Source: Dermanyssus gallinae (taxonomy: Eukaryota > Arthropoda > Arachnida > Mesostigmata > Dermanyssidae). Taken from it: a DNA stretch of 64,000 nucleotides. A model generated the notes under the pieces. It was not told where the DNA came from and did not search any database. It saw nothing but the letters and a program-made list of their open reading frames with translations. The position numbers and the translations under genes were made by a program. Every line of letters begins with the position of its first letter. Position 1 is the stretch's first letter. Location: positions 27,177 to 91,176 of the forward strand of contig QVRM01000480.1 in NCBI GenBank assembly GCA_003439945.1, in the 5' to 3' direction. Below, one piece after another: positions 1-11,678 of this stretch.

Positions 1-149
1 GCGTTTTGTCCAGAGATAAATACCCTCTCAGTACAGAGACGAACGGATTCGCGCGGTAGGTTCGCTGGTCCCTGATCAGACCGGGCACCAACGTGCACAA
101 CTCGACGCCGTCTGTGTCTGTCTTCTTCCAGGACTCACTATTTCCAGTT

Positions 150-843
150 TTCTGCATTTAAGTGACATTGGCGGGGGTCGAACAGTAGGCAGACCAGAGC
201 GAGAATGGCTCCGATTTCGATTTGGGGCCAGGGGACGGTTCAGACTGCGGCCGCGCAATAGACTTTCAGCACGGGTCCCCCTGTCTGGTTATTTTGCCTT
301 GACACCTGTATCTGTTGAGACTGCAGCAGTTTATCAATTTTCTTCTCCAGGCGGTTGTTTTTCATTTCTAGTTCCGTGTTCTTTGTCACCAGCTGGCCAA
401 CAGCTGACTGTAGCGTTTTCATTTGGTTGGTGAGATATTTCACGAGGGTGAGCACATCAGACTCTAAGTCCATATCGTCATCTGCATTGTCGTCTGGCAA
501 CGGGGGACTGCACTTCACACATTTATAGCTGTTCTTTATCTCATCCTTCTTCGCTTCTGTATATGAGTAGGACGTACACTTCAGATGCACCCACAACTGA
601 CACTCAATGCATTTCATTTGAGTAGCTCTTCCTAGTGTCAGGTTGCAATTTGCATGCAAGGTTATCTTTGAGCTTTTTGGAATTGTTCGAAACTTCAATG
701 TTTTGGTCCGAGTTTGTTTGTTTACGTTTTACTCCTTGCATGTTCATGATTGGGATGAGCGGAAATCGATTCCGAGGTATACGGCAGTGACCTGGACATC
801 GCAAAAAACAGTCGAGTGTGTCCGGCACAGTATAAAGTGACAC
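150..843 (-). pseudogene. CR1-like LINE ORF1 relic (PHD-type zinc finger plus coiled coil)
   Basis: The minus strand encodes a Lys/Asn-rich leader (843 down to about 610). A cysteine/histidine cluster follows, with the spacing of a PHD finger: CIEC, then LWVHLKC, then YKCVKC (about 500-620). After it come an acidic stretch (DDNADDDMD) and a heptad-like Leu/Lys coiled coil ending near 300. PHD finger plus coiled coil is the known ORF1 plan of CR1-group LINEs. The leader and finger are in different frames (frameshift near 610-640), so this is a broken copy. No adjacent ORF2 exists on this strand. A cellular PHD protein is the alternative, but the neighbourhood is all transposons. The flanks 1-149 and 844-935 show nothing I recognise. 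Confidence 0.5.
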
Positions 844-935
844 AGCAACCTATGAGGCTTCGCGAAGAGTGATTCACTACACAGAAGGCTGTCACAAAAC
901 GTTATTGTTTCAGGTTGTTTTGGAAAAAGGCACTG

Positions 936-2167
936 CTCGGTAGGTGCACGGTTACACGAAGAAGGTCGTGTGCAAGAAAGACCACCCTACAGACACTACA
1001 AACAAAGAAAGAGTACACTTTTTCGGGAGCGAGCCGCAGACACGTCCGGTCTACTTGACCGTAAGCGACGGTATATCGGATATGATCCAACGGGCTTTGC
1101 CTACGAGCTTGGACGAAGGCCTTATTCCTGTCTCGGGCGCAAATCACGGTTGACAAGGCTAAACTACGAGCTTGCTTCGATCCTATGAGTGGCAAGTGGC
1201 TTTAGGCCCTCCTCTCGCCGTAGAGGACAATAACATACTCCGCGTCGTGCCTGGTGTTACTAACCGCTAACTAACTAGGCTACCACTCAAGGAATACGCA
1301 GTATTCGCGAAGGGAATATACGCTCCCGGGTCCCAGTAGCTAGTGGCGGTAGACGTGGGGGGTGGCCGCCGCACTGATCCCAGATTTCACATTCAATGCA
1401 CATTACATTTGTACAGTTTCGTTTGCATGCACGTTGCCTTATACAGCCGGATTGGCGCCAAATATCAAATTAAACGGACGGCGCGCAGTAGCCAGTCCGT
1501 CACACCTGGTCTGCCGCTGGGGGAGACGGTCTGTGCCGCTCATTTTTGCAACCGGTGTCGGTTCCCTGTAACAACAACAAGGGAACACTCTATATCGTGC
1601 CGATACAGCGCCGGCCGCCACCCACGACACTATGCAATAAACGACGTCGTCTGCCGTGCACTGCATAATGCACAGGTGCCAGCCGTAAAGGAGCCACTAG
1701 GCCTCAGCGCCAATAGTGGATTAAGACCGGACGGTAAAACACTAACCCCTTGGGAAAGAGGCCGCCTACTTGTATGGGACGTTACCATGTCGTGTACAAT
1801 GGCCAGCAGCTACGTCGCTCGAACAAGCCAGAAAGCTGGTGCCTCTGTTTGTCTTGCGGAGGACCACAAGTTAGCGAAATACAGAGAACTCAATCTGCAG
1901 TTTGTCCAGCCAATTGCTATAAAAACTTACGGACCCATGGGAAAGAAACGTCAAAATTTTCCAGTAAGCTTGGAAAAAGGCTAAACGCAGTCACAAGGGA
2001 TGCTCGTTCTGGAGAGTTTCAACTGCAGCGAGTATCGATCAAGCTTCAGACGGGAAACGCGGCGTCAGTCGAAGGGTCCCTCCCCACCGCTGAAGAGTTT
2101 CCTGAGATTTCGTAGGACTACTGATGTTCTTAATACTTTTTTGATTAAATAAATCATGTTTCTTTGA

Positions 2168-2172
<5 letters not shown>
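936..2172 (+). mobile_element. Family B RLE retrotransposon, 3' fragment (zinc knuckle and RLE domain)
   Basis: This is the C-terminal third of an R2-superclade ORF2. About 1,155-1,256 encodes ACFDPMSGKWL and a degraded LGTMLDNN-like segment, closely matching the family B copy near 36,530-36,610. About 1,504-1,984 encodes the zinc knuckle (CNRC...HSISC), then SGLRPDGKTL and LLVWDVTMSC. These carry the RPD and WDVT motifs of the restriction-like endonuclease, which nicks the target DNA for target-primed reverse transcription. The C-terminal KYRELNLQFVQP and TYGPMG segment follows. The reading frame shifts near 1,980-2,000. An insertion splits the zinc-knuckle approach at about 1,257-1,503. The 3' UTR ends in GATACCC directly against a (TA)n tract. 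Confidence 0.75.
1257..1503. other. Unidentified ~245 bp insertion inside the family B fragment
   Basis: Homology to the other family B copy is continuous up to CGTGCCTGGT at about 1,255 and resumes at CCTGGTCTGCCGCTGGG at about 1,506. The intervening sequence has no counterpart there and no RT or RLE motif. CCTGGT occurs at both edges, consistent with a 6-bp target-site duplication. I see no obvious terminal inverted repeat, poly(A) tail or tRNA-like boxes, so the class of insertion is unknown. Confidence 0.4.

Positions 2173-2210
<38 letters not shown>
2173..2210. repeat. (TA)n microsatellite at the 3' end of a family B copy
   Basis: This is an uninterrupted alternating TA tract directly after the end of the family B 3' UTR. 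Most other RLE copies in the window end at (TTA)n instead. Confidence 0.95.
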
Positions 2211-2214
<4 letters not shown>

Positions 2215-2339
2215 TTTTTATATATTGTTTTTGTATAAATATATATATTAACTTTTTGCGCGCTCGATTCGGCAGAGTGCTGTCGTAGTTCATTTCTAGA
2301 CGTTTTAGTTTTTGTCGGCTTCCATAAAACGGATTGTTA

Positions 2340-2530
2340 TAGTCGAGCCACCACGTCCATCTAAGTGCTTTAAATCTCAGTGCTTAGATTATTACGCATC
2401 TTCCTGCAGCGGTTAAGCCACATGTGTGAACTGCGGCAGTAACCAACACCTAGTCAAAGACTATAGGATTGTTCTGAAATGCGCAAGCTATAAAAGTGCA
2501 CATAGAGCAGCCTTCCCTTTGTCCACGATT
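2340..2530 (+). pseudogene. Gag-like zinc-knuckle relic resembling family B ORF1
   Basis: The plus strand encodes TCVNCGSNQHLVKDY followed by KCASYKSAHRAA. This lines up with the family B ORF1 knuckles at 34,030-34,130 (CRRCGSSNHLRKDC, then CCLCKGGHEA). Several cysteines are lost, so the segment is decayed. It lies between the (TA)n tract and the CR1-like ORF2 and may be the remnant of a second RLE copy. The match is short, so the call is tentative. Confidence 0.35.
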
Positions 2531-2599
2531 TAAGCTATCGCTTGGGAAAACAACAAGCTTATTAGGTTCAGTTAATTCAAACTACCGGCAACAACATCA

Positions 2600-5060
2600 C
2601 TGCTGGAGTTTTGCCTTAACATTAGGCGCAACATGCGGGAAGTTCCGAAAGCATTCGACATACCTTTGCAATAATATTCTACAATAAAATGCTTATCTGT
2701 CAATTCACGATCACTGGCCAAACCTGAAGCCGTCGACTGCTTGCTTGCCTTCATGACCACCGAAGATATCGGCGTAGCGTTCATCACGGAAAGTTGGCTG
2801 AAGAGAACGGCTGAACTTTCGGCGGGTGACAAATTCGAAGTCTTTCGCAGAGATTGTGTTAGTCAAAACGGTGGTGGGGTACTGCTTATTGTTAGTTCGA
2901 AGTTTGCATGCTCTGAGGTACGACACCGGCAATATTTCCTCTGAACTTATTGCGGCTGAAATGATTTTTCCGAACGGCACAGTACGACTTATCTGTACGT
3001 ACTTTAGCCCTACGGGATCACGAGCGGAGCTATCGACTAAAATGACTACTCTCATTACCAATCTCGAAACAATTACATCGGATGAACATAGTGTAGTGCT
3101 TGCTGGAGATCTTAATCAACCTGGCATAAACTGGACAGACTGTCACTGTTCATCCAGACGAGCGGAGTAACGAGCCCAAGAAGCACCACTGTCCATTGAA
3201 GAAACGTTTCTTCAGTACTGTTGCTAGCGGGACTACTGCAATGCTTTGAGCATCCCACGAAAGGTACCAATGTTCTTGACATTGTTCTGGCTAGAGATGA
3301 TATTGTTGACAACGTCATCGTTTCACCGCCGCCAGTTGCAACAGCCCATCAGATGGTCTCGTTCACGATCTCCAGTTGTCCCAGTGTGACGACGACTCGG
3401 ACACAACTCTAAGATTTTGACAAGGGAGACTATGAATGCCTAATCGTGAATCTGAGTGCTACGAACTGGACGATCTTTTTCTAACCTTGTATTGACGTAA
3501 ATGACATGTACAACAAATTTGTCACTTACATGCACTTCCTGCTGAACTGTTGTGTTCAGGAAGTCTCCTAATCTGCATGGTGTTCTGGATTCTAGCATAG
3601 AAAGCATCATCCACCAATTGCCAGAGCGATGCCAGAAGAAGAAGCTAGACTGCAAAAGAAACTGCAAAAGATGCTTCTTAGAAAACGAATCATCGAAGAA
3701 AGCTCCGTAGCCCAATCAGCTGTTCCCACCGCGGTTCATAGATACATCCAAAGACGAATGAAAGTTGAAGACTGTTTAACCTCGATCAATAGAGCGGCTA
3801 AATCGGTTGCTACACTAAACCAGGAGAAAGCTAAAATTCTGCGCGGAGTATTCGCTGCAACATATCTATCACCCACGGAAGTCCAGCTACGCGACGCACG
3901 ACCGTCTCTACCAAGGCCCCTGAGTCAGAGGATCTGTGCATGGTTAAGGACGTTGACTCTTCTCCTGAAAATCTTGAACGGGAACGCCACCTTCGCTCTC
4001 TGGCCATAAAGCAAAGCGCCACGCCTGCGCCATTGTCTGTTCGGTTCATCAACGCGGCGACAAAAGTGATCCAAATAACAAAAGGCCTGTATCGCTTACC
4101 TCTGTGCCGTGCAAGCTATTTGAAAAGGTGTTGGCCGATGCGATCTATAGAAATGCGAATTCAAAAGGTCTAATTTCGAGGAAGCAATTCGCATATCGAC
4201 CAGGCCATTCTACTGTCCTGCAACTTCTAGAAACGCAAAATGACTGGGCTCTTTTAAATAATGATAGCAAACCCTTTGACTGTGTATACTTCGATATTAA
4301 GTCTGCATTTTAAACCACTACACACTCGAAGCTTCTGAACATTCTTCCGCGTTACGGTGCTGGACAGCAACTCACAAACTGGATCAAAGCTTTCCTTGAA
4401 CATAGGACCTTTAGAGTGAGGGTAAATTATTGTCTGTTGTCAACTGCTGAGGTCACGTCCGGTTGTCCACAGTGAACAATTCTCGGACTTCTTATGTATA
4501 TATTATATACTGACTCTTTAAAGTATATTATATCTAAATGAGTGCGAGTGAAAATTTACGCGGGTGATGTAAAAATGTATATATCTGTATATAATGAAAC
4601 GAACGTGACTATTCTTCAAGAAACTCTCGATGAATGGTGTAGAGGCTTAGACCTAAAGCTCTCTGTAAATAAGTGCGCAGTTCTGCACTTCGGCAGCAAC
4701 AATCCTGTACTTAACTACACAATAGGCACCGAACAGCTAGCGGCAAAGCCATCGATAAAAGACTTGGGAGTTCTGACAAGTAATACGCTGAGCTATGTTC
4801 TAGAGGTAGCTGCGTCAGCTAGTCGAAGAATGCACTGCAAAATGCGATTCTTTGTCTTGAAAGAATACCCTAATCTGTATGTCAAACTTTATAAGCAATA
4901 TGTCCTACCTGTGATTGTATATACCTCTCCAGTATGGAATCTAGTATTGAAACGTGATAAAAATTTGATAATGAAACTGCAGAGGAAGGGTTTTAAATGA
5001 TATTTTACTTTTTAATGAAACTGCAGAAGAAGATTTAAATGATGATATCAATAAGGCTAT
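2600..5060 (+). mobile_element. CR1-group LINE, degraded ORF2 (APE endonuclease plus reverse transcriptase)
   Basis: The endonuclease part lies at about 2,740-3,160, with GVAFITESWL, then an ICTYFSP segment, then LAGDLNQPGINW. These are the APE motifs that hold the catalytic Glu and Asp/Asn. The RT part starts near 4,090 with SVPCKLFEKV, RKQFAYRPGHST and CVYFDIKSAF. It continues with TSGCPQ (about 4,455) and the catalytic region KIYAGDVKMYIS (about 4,546). The C-terminal segment LPVIVYTSPVWN ends near 5,000. The order and the FRxGHST-like motif fit the CR1/Jockey group. Stops and frameshifts are scattered throughout (for example after GCPQ). The catalytic YADD reads YAGD. No ORF1 of the same element is adjacent on this strand. 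Confidence 0.8.
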
Positions 5061-5099
5061 GTTCGTCTCTATTTGAAAATTCCCAGATCGAGCAAACAA

Positions 5100-5562
5100 A
5101 TTCTTTAATTCTATTTTGACGAACACAAGAGCCGGGAGCAAGATACATGCGAAAACTGTTACCCGGAAAGAAATCGTTAACAAAATGTTTGCTTGGCGCA
5201 GTACCAGGGACGCGAATTAGGCACAAGCAAATTGATCTGTTTAAATAAAGCCCTGCTGCTAAAGGGTGTGTAAATATAAATATATAAATATAATAGTAGA
5301 CAGCGCATTGCGCGGGCAGCCAACGGTCACAGCATTTAATTTGAGCATCAAAACTCAACAAACACCACTGAACAATCTCAGTTGCACGAACACCACTTCA
5401 TTACACAGTTAACTTCCTTGGAGACAGTAGCTAATTAAGTAAGGCAAAGTGCTTGTGTCTTCTTCCCGTGGTGTTGAAAGTACGGTGATTCGGGGCAAAC
5501 GCGACTTAGACGAGAGCTTACGGTGGACAAGATAGTCAACAATTTGGTGCCGTGACTAGGAT
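5100..5562 (+). other. Possible LTR end and primer-binding site of a BEL/Pao-type relic
   Basis: At 5,541-5,562 the sequence TTTGGTGCCGTGACTAGGAT resembles the segment after the 5' LTR of BEL/Pao retrotransposons, where a tRNA-complementary primer site begins with TGG. The preceding ~400 bp could be LTR sequence, but I found no second LTR in the window to prove it. Retroelement genes downstream are not intact. Confidence 0.25.
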
Positions 5563-5639
5563 TAGTAAATTTTAGATTGGCTTAATGTGTTTAAATATAA
5601 TTTGTTTATTAGAAAATTTGAAAATTAGATAGTTTGCTT

Positions 5640-6264
5640 GGTGGACGCTTCTCCAACAGAGAAACTAATGTCTTTTAGAAAACCTGACAGACGAACCGAA
5701 AAAGCTTGTGGCTTTGCTCGAATTTTGTGACAACACTTAGTCTCGTGCTTCAATTGATGAGGGAGAACTATGGTAGGGTTTACGTCGTTCGTGAGCGACA
5801 TTCTAACGATCGAATAAACATTCGCTGTGTGACAAACCCGAGCGATATTAGTGGTTTATGCTTGCTGCTCAATAGTGTGACCGCGAAGGTCCAGACGTTT
5901 GCTGCTCTCAGTAGCCAGACGTATGCAGTTGCATTCTGGCCTGTATTACGTGTTGATGTTCCTGGTGAAGTCGTGACTCCGACAGACTAATGTTAAGGAT
6001 GTAACTGTTAAAAAAACTTATAAATTATTAGCGTTTTTCCGGTGGTTGATGAACTATATAGATTATACGGCACAACTTTCACATAGGCAGCCCTCGATGC
6101 TGGAAGAAAACGCGGCAGTCAGCGCCACGACACAACAAGGAGAAAACATTCACTTCAAACGAGCATTGTCTACAGTGTTAATGACCAACAGCATCAGCGA
6201 GCAACGCAGCAGCCACAACAGTGCAATCAGCAAGAGCACCCAGCAAAATCTATTGATCATCTAA
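5640..6264 (+). pseudogene. Unassigned ORFs, perhaps a decayed gag
   Basis: Two short open stretches (about 5,706-5,990 and 6,046-6,264) follow the possible primer-binding site. The first contains a segment of about 40 residues, from LLNSVTAKVQTFAALS to VDVPGEV. Its pattern loosely recalls the gag of BEL/Pao elements, where a similar helix-loop stretch ends in LP. The second is Ser/Gln-rich and has no recognisable motif. Function is unproven and the family link is inference. 6,265-6,440 holds nothing recognisable. Confidence 0.2.
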
Positions 6265-6444
6265 CTATTCGATATACAGCGCCTTTCAGTGTGAACCACC
6301 GACTGCGAGACTGCAAGACTCGAGTGTATTGTGGTGCTTGTCAATCGCAGCGATATTTCTATGCACAGAAAGGCTGCTGAAAACATATGAATGTATTGTT
6401 TATTAACCAATATTTGGTTTATGCACATATGTGCTACAGCTCTC

Positions 6445-8030
6445 CTAAGTAACTTTCATCAGCGATGTTGCTTTTGTACACTGTTGGAGATGATACATAT
6501 CACATGATTTTCCGCATATGTTGCATTCACACTCGGTTGATATCTTATGCCACTCATTTCGTATACATATCTTCATATGAAATCCATGCATTGCAAACCC
6601 AGTAACAAAGTATCTGTTTCTACAACATGGGCTCTTCCAGTAGTTTGTAGTCATCGCTCTAGTCTCATAAAAACGCCAATCAACATCCGCAAATTTATAC
6701 TCCCATTCGGCAAGATGATTCTCAAAGGCCTCCGTTTTTGGTAAAGCATAAGTTGCCCTGAGCTTCCGCAAAAAGTGGTATCGAGGCCAATAGATACACA
6801 AGCCGACTGCGGCTAGTGCGGTGGACTACTAGCACTCTTTTTAGAAAGCTGGCTTTAATTTTGTCAAGTACTTCCAGGTTTGCTTCTGATAGGTGGGGGC
6901 ATATGACCTGTATGCCGTAAGCAGCGGTCGGCGCAATCTTTAAATTAAAAAGTTTGAGAGCGACATCTAGCGACAACCGATGAGGCTATGGGATATTATG
7001 AAACGATAAAATGCCCTTACGGGCTCTTATTTTAATATGTTTAGTAAAAGTCAAACCCTGCGTTGAAAAGATTATTCCAAGATAAGAAAACTGTTGAACA
7101 AAATCAATTGGTGCTAAGCTCAAGCGCAATTCGTCTTTTTCTGCGAGCCTACCTCCGCGGCAAAACTTCATTGCTTTCGTTTTTGCTACGTTTATCACTA
7201 GAGCATTTAGGTTAACAAACTTTTGGAGTGGCGCAAGCTATTGCTGCAAATGAAATCGGCTCCGGGAGTAGAGGAGGAGGTCATCGGCATACATGAGTGT
7301 ACTAACTTGCGGGTGTCGACGCTGGATTTTGTCCGGGAGATCGCTCACCAATATTGAGAATAATAGCGGGCTAAGATAATCGCTGTGTGCAACCCCTGTA
7401 GTCTGAGTAATAGGGTGTGTTCAGTTACCCCGTCGTCGATGATTACATACCCCTCCTGCAGCATAGCTTGTAATAACTTTAGTATTACCGCTGGAACACC
7501 ACATAGCGCTAATTTCTCTAGAGTTATTGTTCGTGACGCCGTATAAAAAGCCGCCTTAAAGTCTACGAAAACAGCAAATGGAAAGTTACGTTTAACCCGG
7601 AGAGTAATTTGAATACTATTGAGAAGAACAGCGCAAGCCGTCATCGTCGACCTCCCTCGCCTAAAGCCGTTTTGCTGCTCTGGCAAACACTCGGTACTTT
7701 CCAAAAATCTTCTAGTCAACGTGCTACCAATGCTGACAGTACTTTGTTAATGACGCTTTTCTTTTCTATGCCACGGTACGACGAAGGTGTCAAGGGATCC
7801 CCTTTCCCCTTCGGTAACACACTTAGGAGGTTGACTTTTTATTCTTCAAGTAAGTGCGATGTCTTTGTGATTTTGTTAAAGAGAGAAGCAATGAGTTAGA
7901 ATAATTGCCTGCTGCAGATGTTCATTCCGAACGAGGTCTGGGCCCGCAGCCTTTCCTGACGGCGCTTTCATTATCACATCCACAACTTCCGAAATACCAA
8001 AATACCGAAATTTCGATATACCTCTTACCT
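6445..8030 (-). mobile_element. LINE ORF2 fragment (reverse transcriptase and C-terminal zinc knuckle), clade unassigned
   Basis: Reading the minus strand from high to low coordinates, the RT N-terminal segment GKAAGPDLVRNEHLQ lies at about 7,930. Next come CLPEQQNGFRRGRSTMT (about 7,680) and FAVFVDFKAAF (about 7,560). A degraded MYADDLLL-like segment lies near 7,280, then INVAKTKAMKFC (about 7,195) and FSYLGIIFSTQG (about 7,080). The C-terminal CNICGKSCDMYHLQQC near 6,500 is a zinc-knuckle-like cluster common at LINE C-termini. There are several frameshifts. It abuts an R1-like fragment on the opposite strand at about 8,030. The motifs show a LINE RT, but I cannot place the clade. Confidence 0.75.
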
Positions 8031-8990
8031 CAGCAGCCGTTCGGTCGTTCACGGAGATAAGTTGTTCGACATGACAGCGGGCGTACCACAAGGATCCGTT
8101 CTTGTTCCCCTGCTGTGAAACACGGCTTCTCACAGGACGGAAAAGACACGGGGAGATCCTTGCCTCCGTGGCAGAGTCGGCCGTGCTTTACGCTGCTCCT
8201 ACGTGGGGCCCTAGCGCGATGAAGTTAAAAAGAACCGGAAGAAACTTCTAAAGGCGCAGCGAAAGCTGGCGATCAGAATCGCCTGCGCATATCGCACAGT
8301 TGAGACGACGGCGGTCATCGCAATAGCCAGACTCATTTTATGGCCTAGGCTCATTGAGGAGCGGATTCGGCGGAGGCGAGAACGGCAAAAGAAGGCGGCG
8401 GCCAGGAAACAAACGCTGGAAGAGTGGCAACAAGAGTAGAGTCAAATGCCATCGAAGGCACCAGGAGCGTGGACCCGCCGGGTCATTCCGGACTTAAAGA
8501 AATGGTACAACAGAGAACATGGAAGCGTCACCTACTATCTGACGCAGATGATAACAGGTCATGGGTGCTTTCAGAAGTACCTGCACAAGATAGGCAAAGC
8601 TCTAGACTCTGCGTGCGTCATGTGCGGGACCGGCGAGATTGATGATGTTACTTACACCATCTTCCTCTGCCCAGCACTAGGAGACGCACGCACGGGGTCC
8701 GCAGCAGCGGCTGAGTTCGCGTCCTCGGACACGGCAGTGACGGACCTAGTTGCCGCTATGCTTAAGGACGAGCGTAAATGGGATCTAGGAGTGAGAGAGT
8801 CCTAAGAAGAAAGAACGAGCTGGAAACGGACCGGGTGCGCCGACAACGTCCACAAGAAGAGCCGGGGTCGGGCGGCCAAAGTTAGCAGTTGCGAAGAAGC
8901 AGAGAGCATAGGAAAACCTCAATTTTTTATCGAAGTAAAGCGCAAGCGGTTCCTTTGAGAAATGGTTGTAACATATTTATCAATAAAAAA
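8030..8990 (+). mobile_element. R1-like LINE, 3' fragment with internal deletion
   Basis: The fragment opens at the RT motif DMTAGVPQGSVL (about 8,068), which in this family is normally followed by the catalytic YADD block. Here the sequence jumps to a remnant of the thumb region and KLAIRIACAYRTVETTA (about 8,263). The C-terminal region is GAWTRRVIPDL (8,464), YYLTQMITGHGCF and then a CVMCGTGEIDDVTYTIFLCP knuckle. This matches the R1-like element at 52,170-53,385 segment for segment. The 3' end lies near 8,990 beside (AGT)n and imperfect TTA repeats. It is inactive, because the catalytic block is missing. Confidence 0.75.
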
Positions 8991-9061
8991 GTAGTAGTAG
9001 TAGTATTAGTATTTTTATTGTTATTATTAATATTATGATTATTATTTTTATTATTATTTAT

Positions 9062-9383
9062 TAACATTGTTTAAATGTTACAATTGTGAGGTGTGAACGT
9101 GTACTCCTTGTCTTCTCCTAGCTCCTAAATATCATTCCATGGAACCGACAATTTAGCCGGCGTTTCCTCGGCCCACTGCAAGCGACAGCAGTTGACGTAA
9201 AAACTCGCCTTCGCGCCGATTCCCTGTGAGATCTGTAATCCGCTTACTGATGAATCTCTTGGTTCCCTTGCTTACTGGACCCATTGTTTCCATAGATATT
9301 GGCACTACGATGGAGCTTGTCTTCAGTTTTTGGTACTTGCGTTTTTTCCCATTATCTGCGTGCTCGGCAACCCATCCCGCCTC
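9062..9383 (-). mobile_element. Family A RLE element, 5'-truncated copy 1
   Basis: The minus strand encodes the end of an RLE domain: a KKRKYQKLKT segment, then VPISMETMGPVSKGTK, then REGEFLRQLLSL and a final GNAG-like segment. The family 3' tail containing ACAATTGT follows at 9,080-9,090. The copy is about 320 bp and is bounded by a (TTA)n tract at its 5' end (9,384) and an imperfect TTA tract at its 3' end (9,010-9,060). Confidence 0.75.
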
Positions 9384-9421
<38 letters not shown>

Positions 9422-9428
9422 TATTATT
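9384..9428. repeat. (TTA)n tract between family A copies 1 and 2
   Basis: These are near-perfect TTA repeats that separate the 5' junction of copy 1 from the 3' tail of copy 2. Confidence 0.95.
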
Positions 9429-11519
9429 TTTCGGTTTTACAATTGAGGTATGCACGTTTAAGCCAATTTCATGATGCTCTGCTGATTTCCTCAATTCATG
9501 GCGCCTATGATAGAAGCCACGTTCCCCCTACACACGGCCAAAGACATCATCTGTCTCAAAAACATGGTCTCGCGTCGATCACCCGTAATATCTTCTATAC
9601 GCTTTCCAATATCCTTCAGGATTTTCGCCGTACCTGTGCTAATGGGCCCAAGTGTTTCCAATGCAATGGGTACAAAGTGGAACCTCCTTGACAGCTCGAG
9701 ATACTTTCCTCGTTTTTCAGAGTCCGCGCGTTCTGCAACCCACCCAGATTCAACTGCGCTGTGACGTAGATACGACAAGGCCGCTGTGCATGAAACAGTT
9801 ACATCCTATGCAAGGCTTTTACCATGTGACCATAGCGGAATGGTGACCCTGTCCGGTCGTAGCTCACTACTTCCATAAAGATCTTTCGGCTCGGGTGTGG
9901 ATGGTATCCCTGCCCTTCTAAGGGCTCTTCTTACTATGGCGTTGAGTTCCGCGTGTCTTGTAAGTCTGCTGCTTTTTAGACAGCTTAGAGGATGTAGACC
10001 ATTAGAGTCAACAGGTTGGCTGCATGAAACACATGAGAAAGGCTGGCAGACGGGCGCGCCTATCCTAAGGGCTGACACCATGCGGAAGGAGTTGGGGTCC
10101 AGCATGGTGCCAAGCTGGCGGGAGGGCAGTGCTTGGAGCCAGCCCCCGCTAAAAGGATGTTGAGCCGCTAAAAAAACGGCACTTTCTCTTGATGATGTAA
10201 GGTCATTCATGATATCCCTTGATGATTTCTTACTTTTACAAGCGTCGAGAAAATGTTGGTTCACGTGCTCTTTCAGGGGGCCGGGGTCAAGTTGGCTCCT
10301 CATCGTCGCATCTGCCAACATGGTAGTTTTCTTTAACACGATTGTTGCATCTTCATTAGCAAGTGATTCCGCTAGAGAGCCAAATTGATTCAATGATGCA
10401 GCATAGCACACTGCGGCGAGGTCGATGGACCTTCTAATACCAAGGCCTCCGAAGGCTATTGGAAGGCTTGCTCTTTTCCATAAGTTCTCCTCTAAACTAA
10501 TGTTCAATACCTCACCCAGAATATCCCTAGCAGTCTCGTCGTAAGCAGCGAGGCCTTCAGTATATGTGAAGGTCGGGGATGCTCGCAACAAATAGTTAAA
10601 TCTTGATGACCCAAGACTGTGCCTCCACAGACAAAGGGCCGCCTGTGGGTGCATATTTGTCAAGCGTGGGCGGATTTTTACAAGAGCTTCTTGTTTTGCG
10701 CGAAGAACCCGTGGGATTCCTTCACACATGACGGGAGCACCCAGAATATCTAGGTCCTCCTGTGTCGTGCAAATTATTCCGGGAAGTGCTTGCATGATCG
10801 CTTGAGTAGATTTATCTTGCTCTTGCGCATTGCCTCCTATCGCTGTAACCTCACACTTAGAGGCGTTGAGCGTTAGCCCTCCCGTTTCCTCGAACTGTAG
10901 TACGATCTGTACATCCTTCGCCACAACGTCAGCGGGACCACCCAAGATTGCATCATCCAGATACCAGACGTTAAAGGGGCTCTGTAGACTTGACACCAGA
11001 TCAGAAATGCCAAGACAAAACAGCGCTGGCCCTAGTGGGTCTCCCTGTTGGATACCGGTCCTGGACTCTATGGTTACATCTGTATTCCAAGCGAGCATTG
11101 ACGCACTTCTGTAGCCCTGCCACACCATCGTTAGGAGTCTTGGGGCCTTCTTTTGTACTTCATCAAACATTTTATCTCTTCTTAATGTATTAAACGCATT
11201 TCGAAAGTCTAGTTTAACTAGCACCCTTGTCGGGCCCTCTGCCTGCAAAAAGGCACGCGTAGCATGCACGGTGGCTTCTGCTTCTCCTCTAATGGCAACC
11301 CCAACTTGGTGAGGAGAGACCGCTGTCACAATGGTATTTTTATTCACAGCCATGGCAATTTTAGAAGTCATTTTTCGTAAGGCCAGTCCGCACGCAATGG
11401 GTCTATATGAGTTATCTTTTTTCTAAGGGCGGTTAGGCTTGCACCATAGAAAATCGGTAGACAGAATGACGGCAAGGTACCATTAAGTACTGTAGTCACA
11501 AAGGTACTCAGTTTGTTCA

Positions 11520-11520
<1 letters not shown>
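9429..11520 (-). mobile_element. Family A RLE element, copy 2: RT, zinc knuckle and RLE
   Basis: The main reading frame runs from 11,371 down to 9,806 (521 codons) and continues in the same frame to 9,491. In the 521-residue part, LDFRNAF is at 54-60, GIQQGDP at 106-112 and the catalytic YLDD at 137-140. A thumb region follows, then WLQALPSRQLGTMLDP, a zinc knuckle (CVSC...LHPLSC) and the RLE motif LRPDRVTIPLW. The frame is interrupted once, by an in-frame TAG at 9,806-9,808, in the position of the Trp of the WDVTVSC motif seen in sibling copies. The 5' end is truncated inside the RT N-terminus and abuts (TTA)n. It is the best-preserved RLE/RT pair in the window. Confidence 0.9.
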
Positions 11521-11585
<65 letters not shown>

Positions 11586-11593
11586 ATTATTAA

Positions 11594-11672
<79 letters not shown>

Positions 11673-11678
11673 GTTATT
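11521..11678. repeat. (TTA)n tract between family A copy 2 and family C
   Basis: About 155 bp of TTA repeats contain two TTAATA interruptions. The tract lies between the 5' end of a minus-strand family A copy and the 5' end of the plus-strand family C element. Confidence 0.97.

Noticed and set aside
8424..8642. 72-codon plus-strand ORF in another frame of the R1-like fragment
   Set aside because: The overlapping frame at 8,446-8,805 carries the conserved GAWTRRVIP and zinc-knuckle motifs; this one does not.
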